The notes under the pieces are model-generated. The model searched no databases. It saw only the letters and a program-made list of their open reading frames with translations, and was not told the origin of the DNA. From Notospermus geniculatus (taxonomy: Eukaryota > Nemertea > Pilidiophora > Heteronemertea > Lineidae), in NCBI GenBank assembly GCA_002633025.1, contig NMRB01000016.1, forward strand, positions 687,131-751,130: a stretch of 64,000 bases of DNA, read 5' to 3'. A program made the translations under genes and the position numbers. Of the stretch, positions 44,331 through 55,721 are shown piece after piece (positions within the stretch are counted from its first letter, which is position 1; each line of letters begins with the position of its first letter).

Positions 44331-44646
44331 AGCCCTATTTACACGAGCCGATTTTGTCGTGCGATCGTGTCGGCCGACCGAGACGTACGACAAAAACGCA
44401 CCATGTATATAGACTTCCGAGACGATTTTTGTGTCGGTGCGACATCGTGTGCAGAAGTCGGGTGTTCTATTTTCACCCGACATCGGCTGCTTCTCCCCAT
44501 GGTTGTCTACCTAATGACACACGAGGTCCTAAGGGACGCATGAATAAATCGTCCCGTGTAAACAGATTCGCCGATCCCGACAAATCGGTACGACAAATCT
44601 GATACGACTCTGTCATACGACAAAATCGGCTCGTGTAAATAGGGCT
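44331..44646. mobile_element. MITE-like element, 316 bp
   Basis: The ends AGCCCTATTTACACGAGCCG and CGGCTCGTGTAAATAGGGCT are exact complements, continuing through ATTTTGTCGT. Flanks are TAA on the left and GAA on the right (one mismatch from a TWA duplication). The interior is rich in GTACGACA/TGTCGTAC words. Noncoding. Confidence 0.85.
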
Positions 44647-46621
44647 GAATGGGAAGCTACAAATCGTCATCGTCCGGTTTTTGTCGGAGGATATTCAAGG
44701 AAACATCTCTATTATTTGTTCAACTCCCTGTTCATAGGATAGTATCATGTTACTAACTAATAGTTTATGATAGTATGTGTACATGAACGTGTACATGATT
44801 GTGCACCCTCAATTCAGAGTGAAGACCGCATTCATGAATGCTAAAAATTGTTTCAAATATACTGCACGTATACATGTACGAAACCCCATTTGCAACTACG
44901 TGTACATTTGTTATTAACCCTTAAGTGGTCAGCCGCATATCTGGTCATTGACCTCAAGTGGTCACAGCATTACAAGTATTACGTAATACAGAATGCATTC
45001 ATGCATTTGACGACCTACAGCAAGGTAACCATCAGAGTCAGAGACTTGTGATTACTACAAAGTTGTAGAGTAGGACCACAGCTTCCATATGGACCCCCTT
45101 TTTTGGAAAATTTGAATATGCTAATTAGCCTTATTAGCATAATTTATGCTGATTTCGACATTTTCCCTTTTTTTCACTTAGAGGAGGTATCCAAGCTAAA
45201 AAAAGTTGGCTAAAACATTCATAATTGTTTGTTAAACATCACAGAATCCCAAAGAAAACATTTACAATGATTTCGAGCATAAAGATTTATGTAGGCCTAA
45301 TGTACTACAAAGTTATAGGACTTCGGTTTGAGCATGGTTGGCTTGTCGACTGCAGTCGACACATGACCGTTTGACCAAATGTGCATTGGTGAAAATAGTC
45401 GACATTTGACCACATAAGGGTAATATACTTCCATTATATAAAAAAACTGACGACTGAAAATATCAAAAGTAATTTGATTTATCTGATTGGTACACAGAAG
45501 CACGTGAACAAAGGACGCCCTCTGATTGGTTAAAAGTGTGAGAAAGTGAAGCGGACAAATGGTATCGGGAACATTAGATTCTATAACACCGGTGCATGTA
45601 ATCAAAAAACTTGCTGCAGGCCTATCTTGTAACCTTCTGCCTAAAACGATTCGTTTTTTGTGTCCAAATTGGTCTCTGGTGCTGATGATAATCAGTGTTG
45701 GTTGGAATTTGACGTGGAATACCTTTTAAACGCATCCCCATTATACATGACTGTCTACTGATATCAAAATTTTGTGCAAAACTGAAAAATCTCAAATTAT
45801 CGAAATTTTGATAATCTCAAATATCTCAGCAACCACGCAACAGATTTTGATGAAACAAAGTCCATGATCCTTAGAAGGTTCTACTCTATCAAAACTGCAA
45901 CAAAAGTCACAAAAAACTTACATAATAAAAATGTTGATTTTTAGGATTTTTTCTGATGAGCTGTTACATAATTACGATATTTCCAAGTTTCCAAAATTTT
46001 GATGCAGAAATATGACCAACAAGATGTACTTTCATATGGAACAAACCGTGTTAAAATTGCCCCAGCAGTATTTGAAATATTCAAAGTATCAGGTGTAGAT
46101 AAACTACTGTACATGTACATGCATACTCTTTATTCTTCATGAATGCCAGAAGATTGTGTCAAATGTGCGACATGAAAGACCACTGACATGCAGTGCTACG
46201 GGGATTTGCTTCCGCATGAGACCTTTCAAATCATCACAATTATTAGATGAAAACATTGTGAAGACTGCAAATTTAGAAGTATACATGTACATGTAACTTG
46301 ATAACTACATTCTCAGAAAGAGAAATACGCAACATGACGTTTGAAGATCGAGTGTCGTCAAGTTCTTAATACATTATTCTCAAATTTCTGTAAGTAAAAA
46401 CAATCTCAGACTTCTGTGATTGTATTGGCTCTGGAGCCAATAGACTGTTTAGTGTAACAATCAGTTGGCCAAAGGTCAGGGTCACGTACAACGTTCCAAA
46501 CAACTGGGAAGAAATGGTCGATCTGTTTAATTCCATTCACTATAAGATTTATCTGAAATGTTGGTGGCTGGATCCACGGGACCCAGCTTTCGACATACAT
46601 TTCGAGAGAATGGCGTCGATA
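44647..46621. other. Spacer between receptor families A and B
   Basis: No gene was recognised. At about 45695-45755 there is a stretch (GGAATTTGACGTGGAATACC, then TTTTAAACGCATCCCCATT) resembling the conserved 3' flank of family-B receptors, suggesting a lost copy. A decayed version of the family-B upstream E-box region is at 46470-46500. Confidence 0.55.
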
Positions 46622-47858
46622 ATGCACCTGGAAAGGAGCAATATGTCCTCAATGATTACACCATCTCTTGGTGAATCGAGTAGCTTTGCGACAGCTGCCG
46701 TCAGTTCGTTGAAATACGCTGTTGACATTGCTATCTACGTCATGACGGTTCCTTTGCCGCCGACCCTTGGCATTGTTGGTCTGCTAGGGAACCTTCTGAG
46801 CTACATTCTAATGAGCCAGAAGAAGTATGTCAAAAGCACAGTATGTTTCTACATGCGCTGTTTGGCTATTTCCGACTGTTTCTACATCTACGGAAGAATG
46901 TTCCTGCGTTATATTTTGGTGATGGCGCCGCATCTCTTTGACAGCATCCACGTCAAGCATCCGTATTGTTTGTACTATTTCATGACTTTCAATTTAGGAC
47001 TCTTCCTCTCACCATGGTTGCTAGTTGTCATGGCATTCGACCGTTTCGTCGCCGTCAGCTGGCCGCTGAAGGCCGCCATGATTTTAACCATGCGGCGGTC
47101 TAAGGTAAGTGTTATTGTAGTGTTTGGATGCGGTGTTCTCTTCGGCCTCGTGCAGCTGTCAAGAACGTGGCAGGAAAAATAAATCTCTTTGACAGCATCC
47201 ACGTCAAGCATCCGTATTGTTTGTACTATTTCATGACTTTCAATTTAGGACTCTTCCTCTCACCATGGTTGCTAGTTGTCATGGCATTCGACCGTTTCGT
47301 CGCCGTTAACTGGCCGCTGAAGGCCGCCATGATTTTAACAATGCGGCGGTCTAAGGTAAGTGTTATTGTAGTGTTTGGATGCGGTGTTCTCTTCGGCCTC
47401 GTGCAGCTGTCAAGAACGTGGCAGGAAAAATACAGTCATTGGTTATGCCCTTATCACTACGACCCACCGTTTGACGTGATCTATTCGTGGATTGGAGGAG
47501 AAGTTGTAGACTCTTTGCCAATCTTGGGTGTTTCTTTCTTCAACATCGGAATTCTGATTGCCATCAACCGAAGCAGACGAGACAAGGAGCTGAATAAATC
47601 GACAACAAGCACCAAGGACTCCTCCGTCAACCTGGCCACTTTTTTGGTGACCAGTACCTTCATTGTGTTTAGGATTCCACCTGAGATAACAGACAGGGGG
47701 AAGTGACCCCTGACATGCAGCAGTTAAAGAGAATTTCACTCAATGCTGGTATTCTTGCTGAGGGCATGATCTACTGTCTTAACTCATATATTTATGTTTT
47801 AGCTTGCAAACGGTTGAGACAGGAGATGTTTCGAATAGTTTTAAGTTTATGGAAGTAA
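46622..47858 (+). pseudogene. Class A GPCR, family B copy 1, broken by internal duplication and deletion
   Basis: The reading frame begins as in sister copies (MHLERSNMSSM from 46622; an upstream in-frame ATG exists at 46514) and runs through TM1-4. It hits a stop after RTWQEK because about 250 bp (46936-47185) is repeated in tandem (47186-47435), adding 3n+1 bases. After the repeat the normal frame resumes (SHWLCPYHYDPPFD, TM5, TM6). A 19-nt loss at about 47685 then removes the DFYWEY segment and again shifts frame. TM7 (MIYCLNSYIYVLACKRLRQE) survives in the third frame to TAA at 47856. The two 250-bp copies differ at a few sites, so this is not a simple assembly echo. Confidence 0.85.
46936..47435. 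repeat. 250-bp direct tandem duplication inside receptor B1
   Basis: Both copies cover TM3-TM4 (CTCTTTGACAGCATCCACGT to AGAACGTGGCAGGAAAAAT). They differ for example at GTCAGCTGG against GTTAACTGG and ACCATG against ACAATG. Confidence 0.92.
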
Positions 47859-48673
47859 AACAATGGACGGCTGCTGTCGTGTTTCGGTTGTGTCATAAAA
47901 AAAATTCAATTGTATCTTGAATCAGTCTCGGCCTATTGACGAAATATATTTCGTAAGTGTGCGAAGAATTCCGACATTCCTAATGAATCAATCTTGGTTA
48001 GAATTTGAAGTGAAGTATCTTTTGAACGCATCCCCATTCTTCGGCAAAACGCCTGGCAAGGGGGGTGATGTTGGAAAGTGCCTTCCAAAATCCACAAAGA
48101 AAGGCGCTCAGGGATTTCTATAGCTACTCTGGTAAGGAAATTGAATACACTTTGAGGGCCATTGCGACGGGCGATCTGCGATCTGTTTCTCTCGAAGTGT
48201 TTCGGTTAATGGACACATATCTTACAGCGGCGTCGGCTCAACTGCTAATAAAGGCTTTAGATTGCTCAGTCAAGTCTCCTCAGCGTCATCCTGTGGTGAT
48301 GCTTCAATTTTCTCAACAATGCCAGCGTTTATTTGTGTATAACTTTGTGGCATGGAAGTAAACACTGGCCGTGAGTAAGAAAAATGTTAAGCGCAATTTG
48401 AGTTTGTTTTCCAGCAATTATATGATGTCACCCCTCGAAAACACATTGTTGACCTCGGTACCCCAGCACAGGAATTATCCGTTCTTGAAATATAGCCCTG
48501 GATCAAAATGCAACATTTCACACTTTCTCGCGCTACAGCAAAAATGGTCGATAGAAACAGCTTAGGTTAATATGTATCGAAGGTAATCGACTGACAAATG
48601 GTGTATTTTCAAAGAACCCTGACGAGCAGTTTTTAAGATGAAGGGAACATCTCTGTTTATTGTTGAACTAACT

Positions 48674-49396
48674 GTTAACAGAGAGCTTAAGAAATCGTCC
48701 AACTAGTGGACAGGTATAGTAATACTAACATTGACGCTATTCGCTTGATAATCCAGAGTTTAAGAAATCGCTCCGTTAACGGTAACACTAACGCTAACAC
48801 TATTTCTGCTGTACGTTTTCAATGTAAAAAATAACGTTAACGTTAGTGTTACCGTTAGAGGGACGATAAAAATACACTCAGTTCATCATGAAAAAGGTGT
48901 CATCTCTATTTACTTTAATTTATATCATGATGATGAACACGGCATCCATTCCAAGTCATGTTAACAGAGAGCTTAAGAAATCGTCCAACTAGTGGTATAG
49001 TAATACTAACATTGACGCTATTCGCTTGATAATCCAGAGTTTAAGAAATCGCTCCGTTAACGGTAACACTAACGCTAACACTATTTCTGCTGTACGTTTT
49101 CAATGTAAAAAATAACGTTAACGTTAAGGTCTATGTACACTATCAACATTTCAAGACACATGTCGGGACACATGTGTCCGACACACCGTGTTGCTGGAAA
49201 TGTTGACAGTGTGTACAGAGCAAAAATATTGGCAACATGTGTCCCAACACTGTGTTGCAACATGTGTCACGACATGTGTCTAGTGTATACAGGGACAAAA
49301 TTTCTGTGTCCGTCTGTGTCGGACACATGTGTCGCGACATGTGTCCTGAAATGTTGATAGTGTACATAGGCCTTTAGTGTTACCGTTAGAGGGACG
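48674..49396. repeat. Two-copy spacer duplication, second copy split by a transposon
   Basis: Block 1 (about 48674-48867) and block 2 (about 48960-49126 plus 49374-49396) are near-identical and contain AGAGCTTAAGAAATCGTCCA and AATAACGTTAACGTTA. Block 1 is continuous where block 2 carries the insertion at 49127-49373. Within each block, AACGGTAACACTAACG is repeated inverted. Confidence 0.9.
49127..49373. mobile_element. MITE insertion, 247 bp, with proven TTA target duplication
   Basis: The ends AGGTCTATGTACACTATCAA and TTGATAGTGTACATAGGCCT match as inverted repeats with one difference over about 27 bp. TTA precedes (49124-49126) and follows (49374-49376). The paralogous uninterrupted site at about 48830-48850 has a single TTA, giving an internal empty-site control. 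The interior contains many ACATGTGTC(C/G) words. Confidence 0.95.
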
Positions 49397-49821
49397 ATCT
49401 CAAACTCTGTATTGACAAATGAATAGCGTTATAGCGTTAACGTTACTACTAGCGGGACGATCACTAAAACGGTCTAACTGAATGTATACTGTACATGTGC
49501 AGTCTTTATCTAGTGAAGTCTGTCTTCATGAATGCTAGAAGAATTGTAAGCCTATGACGTGAACGAAAAGGCCACAATGGTTCTATTGGATTTGTGGGGA
49601 AATGAAAGTCCGTATGTAACTGAAACTCATAAGGCCGAATTTTTTTGATGGGTAAACTCGAAAACTACCGCACGACCTGCGTGACGCTTGGTACCAGCGG
49701 GAAGATTGCGACACGGACTAGGAGGCCTAGGTTTGTAGCGAGTTCGTTCTTGAAAAACATGTGCGAAAGTGGTACGTTTAAGCGTTTTTTGTTCGTTGCC
49801 GTGGTTTCCCTTCCGTGCCTA

Positions 49822-50216
49822 TGACGTCATTCCACGGTGACGTCAGCGCACAGTGACGTACGTATCTCACCGGTGATTGGCGCGGTAACGTCATTCCACG
49901 GTGACGTCAGTCAATCAGCGTCGTCCAAATCAACATCCTCATACGTCACAAATCAGCCCGTCATCGACACGTATGACGTCATCATGTACCAACATCAAAT
50001 GCCGTTGAAACGGTCTACACTGAATGACTGACGTCATACGTGTCGATGACGGGCTGTGACGTATGAGGATGTTGATTTGGACGACGCTGATTGGCGATAC
50101 CATGGGAACTGGGTATCCCGTGACGTCATGGGCAGGGTTTCTACAGTACTCGAAACTGTGACGAAATCGACGAAAGAAAAGGTCATCGCCGCGGAAACCT
50201 GGGGTCATCTGACGTC
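49822..50216. repeat. Large palindrome with clustered TGACGTCA sites
   Basis: The arm at about 49906-49982 (including AATCAGCGTCGTCCAAATCA) is inverted at about 50026-50097 with few differences, around a loop of about 45 bases. TGACGTCA occurs at about 49822, 49842, 49902, 49975, 50030, 50121 and 50210. Such octamers match the CREB/ATF consensus. It may be a transposon whose ends happen to carry them. Confidence 0.75.
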
Positions 50217-50868
50217 ATGTTGTCACACGCCGTGCAACTGACGCTCATTTCGCTCGCCGCAACCCTGTGAACTGCAGCTGTCCCGCCGATTTGTGATTGG
50301 TGATACCACAATTGTGAGTGGTGAATTCGCTGGCCAGAATGTCATGATTCCTCGAATACCACTTCTTCCAAGTGACTGCCGAACAGGGCCGTAGCCGTAA
50401 TTTTTAGCAGCGAGTGCCAAAATATCGGCATGAGTTGGCGGGGCTCGGGGGGATTCCCCCGGGAAAAGTTTAGAAAATAAGAGTGCTTTTACGCCATTTC
50501 CCAGCATTTGAGAGCAAAATTGGACACTAATCATGAATACGATTTTCTGTGCCTAGCCTAGTAAGTACCAAGTTGTAACTACATGTATATATATGGTAGT
50601 TTGATGGACTTCATGCCTCTTACTAGGACCGGTGTGAACATGGTGAAAGGAATGGCGACCTAGGAATGCAAGTACAAATTACAAGAACAATATTTTGATA
50701 CATTGTGAAATACATGTAGAAATACGATAACACGACGTTATTTGGAAAAAATTGAATTGAAGGTCAGGCATGTGTCAGGTGTCTAGGTTACAACATTCTC
50801 TAATTACTGCTGTTAATTATAACATTCTCAAATTTCTGCAAGCACATATAGCTGTCAAATCGAGATAG

Positions 50869-50897
50869 GCAGCAGCAGCAGCAGCAGCAGCAGCAGC
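50869..50897. repeat. (GCA)n microsatellite upstream of receptor B2
   Basis: Nine or more perfect GCA triplets; the corresponding place upstream of B3 has only two. Confidence 0.95.
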
Positions 50898-50912
50898 TCA
50901 AAGATCAGAGGG

Positions 50913-50918
50913 CACGTG
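50913..50918. promoter_or_regulatory. Conserved CACGTG box upstream of receptor B2
   Basis: It is part of the shared block GATCNGAGGGCACGTG, about 130 bp upstream of the start codon, aligned with equivalent sites upstream of B3 and B4. Confidence 0.5.
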
Positions 50919-51048
50919 AAATAGGTTCCACACTGCTTGAAAGAAAGGATCAATTTCGTTTCCCAAACGTTGCTGGGTCTCAAAGTGGCTGTATAACCCA
51001 GCTTTCGACATACATTACGAAAGGCTAACGTCGATAGTGCGCCTAGAA

Positions 51049-52044
51049 ATGAGCAATACGTCTTCAATGATTATTACCTCGTCTCTTGGCGAATCGAGTA
51101 CCATTGCGACAGCTGCCGTCAGTTCGTTGAAGTATGCTGTTGACATTGCTATCTACGTCATGACGGTACCTTTGCCGCCGATCCTTGGCATTGTTGGCCT
51201 GATAGGAAACTTCCTGAGCTACATTCTAATGAGCCAGAAGAAGTACGCGAAAAGCACGGCTTGTTTCTACATGCGCTGTTTGGCAATTTCAGATTGTTTA
51301 TACATATACGGAAGAATGACCCTGCGTTATATTTTGGTGATGGCTCCATATCTTTTTAAGAGTATCAGCGTGAAGCATCCGTACTGTTTCTACTATTTCA
51401 TGCATTTCAAATTAGGTGTGTTCGTCTCGCCATGGTTGCTTGTTATTTTGGCATTCGACCGTTTCTTCGCCGTTAATTGGCCGCTGAAGGCTGCCATGAT
51501 TCTAACCATGCGGCGGTCTAAAATAAGCGTTATCGTCGTCTTTGGATGCGGTATTCTCTTCGGACTCGTGCAGCTTTTTCGAAAGTGGCAGGAGAAATAC
51601 AGCCACTGGCTATGCCCTTATCAATACGACCCACCCTTTGATGCCATATATGCCTGGGTTGGAGGGGTAGTGGAAACGTTTATGCCAATATTGGGTATTT
51701 CCTTCTTCAACATCGGGATTCTGATTGCCATCAACAGAAACAGACGAAACAAGGAACTGAAGAAATCCTCAGCAAATACCAAGGACTCCTCCGTCAACCT
51801 GGCGACATTTTTGGTGACCAGTACCTTCATTGTGTTCAGGATTCCTTCCAAGATTAATGATTTTTACTGGGAATACCGACAGGGGGACGAGACCCCTGAC
51901 ATGCAGCAGTTAAAGAGAATTTCATTAAATGCTGGTACTCTGTCTGAGGGCATGATCTACTGCCTTAACTCGTATTTTTATGTGTTAGCTTGCAAAAGGC
52001 TGAGACAGGAGATGTTTCGAATAATTTCATGTTTACGAAAATAA
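51049..52044 (+). CDS. Class A GPCR, family B copy 2 (331 aa)
   Basis: A single-exon receptor. The first ATG in frame is 51049 (MSNTSSMI); sisters start four codons earlier, where B2 has GTG. TM1 has GIVGLIGNFLSYILM, TM2 CLAISDCLYIYGR, TM3 begins after HPYC and ends AFDRFFAVNWP, and the second-loop Cys is in SHWLCPYQYDPPFD. TM5 has PILGISFFNIGILIAI, TM6 NLATFLVTSTFIVFRIP and TM7 MIYCLNSYFYVLACKRLRQE (NSYFY for NPxxY). The N-terminus has an NTS sequon. The protein is intact; AATAAAA directly follows the stop. The family resembles invertebrate peptide or orphan receptors; ligand unknown. Confidence 0.92.
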   Translation: MSNTSSMIITSSLGESSTIATAAVSSLKYAVDIAIYVMTVPLPPILGIVGLIGNFLSYILMSQKKYAKSTACFYMRCLAISDCLYIYGRMTLRYILVMAPYLFKSISVKHPYCFYYFMHFKLGVFVSPWLLVILAFDRFFAVNWPLKAAMILTMRRSKISVIVVFGCGILFGLVQLFRKWQEKYSHWLCPYQYDPPFDAIYAWVGGVVETFMPILGISFFNIGILIAINRNRRNKELKKSSANTKDSSVNLATFLVTSTFIVFRIPSKINDFYWEYRQGDETPDMQQLKRISLNAGTLSEGMIYCLNSYFYVLACKRLRQEMFRIISCLRK

Positions 52045-52671
52045 AAAATAAAACTCATACCGAATTTCTGTCGATACCAAACAACCGGTCTATTTTTTTA
52101 TCTCTACTGACCTAAATGAATCCGTAGTGTCCGTCTCTTACATTCAAATGACAACTAATTTTGGTATGAAATTTGAAATGAAGTACATGTACCTTTTAAA
52201 CGACTCCCCTATTCTGCTTTAAAAAGTCGGTCAAGGGGGTTGATGTTGAAAAGGTGCCTCCCAAAACCCGCAAAGAAAGGTGTTCACTACTGAGGTAAGT
52301 AAATTGTGTTCATGGTGACCAGTTAGGATGGGAAAGTTTTTTTAAACACTAATCATGAATATACCGATTTCCTGTGCCTAGTAAGAATAAATTGTAACTA
52401 CATGTATATGGTAGTTTGATGGATTCCACCTTGCTTCTTAATGATCGCCTCAGTGACCTAATTAGTACCGGTATTTAAAACTTGTCGAACGCGTCGTTAG
52501 AGCAAAACAGCCTACATGTATGTACGTACATTCTGCAACTCATCAAATACTTGTAAAACGTACTGCCAAATCAAGCGATAAGAGGCAATGTAACAAACCA
52601 TTGTGCCGGTGTAACAGTAAAGAGTGTTCCCTGCAGAAAGTGGCCGCTTTTATTGCTGAATGACGGACTAA

Positions 52672-53037
52672 AGGCTTTTGTCTACACCATCAACATTTTC
52701 AAAACACTCCTGCGACAAAACATTTTGAAAACTGTTTTAGATGAAATGTTACGACTTTTTCGGGGTTGGTACATTGTATATACATGTACTCTTCAGGCCT
52801 GTCTTCATTTTCGAAACATTTTCTGCGACAAAACATTTTGAAAAGTGTTTTGGAAATGTTGCGGCTTGTTTTAGGGTTGGTCTACACTCTGCAACATTAT
52901 CAAAACATGTTTTCAAATTGTTTTGGAAAAGTTGCAGGTCCAGTCCACACTGTGCAACAAAGAGAAAACAACAGTGTTTTGGAAATATTGCAGCTGGATG
53001 TTTTTGAAATATCTTGGAAATGTTGATAGACAGGCCT
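52672..53037. mobile_element. MITE-like element related to the one at 49127, about 366 bp
   Basis: It starts AGGCTTTTGTCTACACCATC and ends GTTGATAGACAGGCCT, sharing the TCTACAC-ATCAACATTT terminus with the 49127 element. It is preceded by TAA, but the right flank TTC does not match. The interior is built from TTTTGGAAATGTTGC-like words in repeat. Confidence 0.7.
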
Positions 53038-53799
53038 TTCGGTGCATGGCTAAACCAATCGCCACAGATTAGAACAACAATAGGGTCTTCTGTTCCTAGG
53101 AAAGTTGGCCGGGGCTATTTGCACAGCATGCTGTGTAACTAAGGAGTGAATTTTTATTTACACGGCAAGTACGTATTTAATATTCATAAGCATCATTAGG
53201 TTCTGNACCGAATGTAGGCCAACAATTTTTTATTCTTTCTCGTGCAGCAAAGGTAATCGATAGAAAGAACTTCGGTTTTATATGTATATTGAAGCTCACG
53301 TAATCTATTGACGAATGGCAAATCCTGAAGGAATCATGACGACCGGTTTTTCAGATATGTAAGGAAACATCTCTGCTTTGAACCACCTGCTAAATTGATG
53401 TACTTAGCGTGCGCATGTATACATGCACTGTAGGCCTACGTACAGAAGTTACACTGAGTTACACATACACAAATCATTGTTGTCTGTCTTCATAAATGCC
53501 AAAGGAAATGTACGACATGAAAGGAAAAGCCATACTACGACCGGTGTGAAAGGAATGGAGACCTAGAAATGCAAGTCCGAGTCACAAGGATTTTGAGAAA
53601 CTGCACGGTGCGAAATACATGTAGAAATACGATAACACGACGTTATTTTTTTAGAAAATTGAATTGAAGGTCAGGTGTCATTATAACATTCTCTCATTAC
53701 TGCTGTTAGAAATATTATTCTCAGATTTCTGCAAGCATATACAGGTGCCAAATCGATAGGTTCTTTGGTCAAAACATCAGCAGCGCAACGATCCGAGGG

Positions 53800-53805
53800 C
53801 ACGTG
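53800..53805. promoter_or_regulatory. Conserved CACGTG box upstream of receptor B3
   Basis: It lies in GATCCGAGGGCACGTG, 128 bp upstream of the B3 start codon, and aligns with the boxes of B2 and B4. Confidence 0.5.
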
Positions 53806-53932
53806 GGATATGTTCAACACTGCTTGAAAGAAAGGATTAATTCTTTCGATTTCGTTTCTGAAACATTGGTGGCTCTCAAAGGGGTTGTAAAACCCACCTT
53901 TCGACATACCTTAAGGAAGGCTAACGTCGGTA

Positions 53933-54940
53933 ATGCGCCTAGAAATGAGCAATACGTCCTCAATGATTACCTCGTCGTCTCTTGGCGATTCGAGTAGCTT
54001 TGCGATAGCTGCCGTCAGTTCGTTGAAACACACTGTTGACATTGCTATCTACGTCATGACGGTTCCTTTGCCGCCGATCCTTGGCATTGTTGGTCTGATA
54101 GGAAACTTTCTGAGCTACATTCTAATGAGCCAGAAGAAGTATGCGAAAAGCACGGCTTGTTTCTACATGCGCTGTCTGGCCATTTTAGATTGTTTCTACA
54201 TCTACGGAAGAATGTTCCTGCGTTATGTTTTGGTGATGGCCCCACATCTTTTTGAAAGCATTCGCGTGAAACATCCATATTGTATGTACTATTTCATGAA
54301 TTTCAGAATGGGAGTCTTCCTCTCACCATGGTTGCTTGTTGTCATGGCATTCGACCGTTTCGTCGCCGTCAGCTGGCCGCTGAAGGCCGCCATGATTTTA
54401 ACCATGCGGCGGTCTAAGATAAGCGTTGTTGTAGTGTTCGGATGCGGTCTGCTCTTCGGGCTGGCGCAGCTGTCAAGAACGTGGCAAGAAAAGTACAGTC
54501 ACTGGCTATGCCCTTATGACTACGACCCACCCTTTGACGTGATCTATGCCTGGATTGGAGGGGTATTTGAAACCTTTTTGCCAATACTGGGTATTTCTTT
54601 CTTCAACATCGGGATTCTGATTGCCATCAACCGAAGCAGAGGAGACAAGGAGCTGAAGAAATCGACAACAGGCACCAAGGACTCCTCCGTCAACCTGGCC
54701 ACTTTTTTGGTGACCAGTACCTTCATTGTGTTCAGGATTCCGGCTAAGATTAACGATTTTTACTGGGAATACAGACAGGGGGAAGTGACCCCTGACATGC
54801 AGCAGTTAAAGAGAATTTCACTCAATGCTGGTGTTCTTGCTGAGGCTATGATTTACTGTCTTAACTCGTATTTTTATGTGTTAGCTTGCAAACGGTTGAG
54901 ACAGGAGATGTTTCGAATAATCTTATGTGTACGAAAATAA
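53933..54940 (+). CDS. Class A GPCR, family B copy 3 (335 aa)
   Basis: An intact single-exon receptor. Landmarks by residue: sequon N7, TM1 Asn58 (LIGNFL), TM2 Asp86, TM3 Cys117, DRF 141-143, loop-2 Cys193 (WLCPY), TM6 ending near Pro270, an acidic third outer loop (EYRQGEVTPD) and Asn311 in NSYFY. The tail is short and basic (KRLRQEMFRIILCVRK). It is about 90% alike to B2 and B4 through TM1-TM7. Plus strand, stop TAA; the shared 3' flank continues to about 55140, marking the duplicated unit. Ligand and coupling unknown. Confidence 0.93.
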   Translation: MRLEMSNTSSMITSSSLGDSSSFAIAAVSSLKHTVDIAIYVMTVPLPPILGIVGLIGNFLSYILMSQKKYAKSTACFYMRCLAILDCFYIYGRMFLRYVLVMAPHLFESIRVKHPYCMYYFMNFRMGVFLSPWLLVVMAFDRFVAVSWPLKAAMILTMRRSKISVVVVFGCGLLFGLAQLSRTWQEKYSHWLCPYDYDPPFDVIYAWIGGVFETFLPILGISFFNIGILIAINRSRGDKELKKSTTGTKDSSVNLATFLVTSTFIVFRIPAKINDFYWEYRQGEVTPDMQQLKRISLNAGVLAEAMIYCLNSYFYVLACKRLRQEMFRIILCVRK

Positions 54941-55580
54941 AATTATTCCAACGCCTTCGAAAATTTATTTTGGACAGGCATACTGAATTAATCTCTACTG
55001 ACTAAAAAAAGGGCAGTGCCTTTTAAACGCATCCCCCGTTCTACTGTATAAGTCAGGCAAGGGGGGTTGATGTTGAAGAGGAACCTCCCAAAACCCCTAA
55101 GGAAAGGTGCTCACTCGTTCCTTCTCTGGTAAGGAAATTGATGTTAGGGTGGTAAGCATAGGAATATTCATAAACCGTGGAGTACAACATTGGAGTACAA
55201 TTTCCTGTGCGCTAAGAGCAAACTGTAATGCAATTAAACATAGTTTGAGGGATTCCTTGATCGTCTCAATCCTCAATTTCAACATGGGTTTCTGGTTGGA
55301 TTTAAAAAATCTCAAATGAACCCAGAGTTAACCAAAACTATAATTAATCCAGTCTAACTCAACATTTGACCTCACTCATCGCCCTATACTACCCTTATGC
55401 ACGGCATGCAAACCAATTGTGACTAGCATTTGGAAATCCAACTATCCATTATAAATGTAAGTACGAAAAATAATATTTCATTTTTGTCGGCCATTCATTT
55501 TCGGTCTCGCTACTCTGAAGAGAAATCAAACAGTCACGCAAACGCAAATTTTCAAACCCAACGCCGCAATTAAACAACTA

Positions 55581-55719
55581 GGGCGGTATTCAAAAAGGGT
55601 GTTTAAGACTTAGACGCGTGTAACTTCGTCAAATGCATGGCTGAAGTGTGTGCATTTAGTGCAGTTACACGCGTCTTAGTCTTAATCCCGCGATGATCAC
55701 CCTTTTTGAATACGGGCCC
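55581..55719. mobile_element. MITE-like element, 139 bp, TA target duplication
   Basis: GGGCGGTATTCAAAAAGGGT at the left mirrors ACCCTTTTTGAATACGGGCC at the right with a small indel, and AGACGCGTGTAAC is inverted inside. It is flanked by TA on each side. Confidence 0.75.
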
Positions 55720-55721
55720 TA

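Noticed and set aside
49133-49367. Mirrored 74-codon frames rich in CVPT/HMCP motifs
   Set aside because: They are the two strands of the MITE at 49127-49373.
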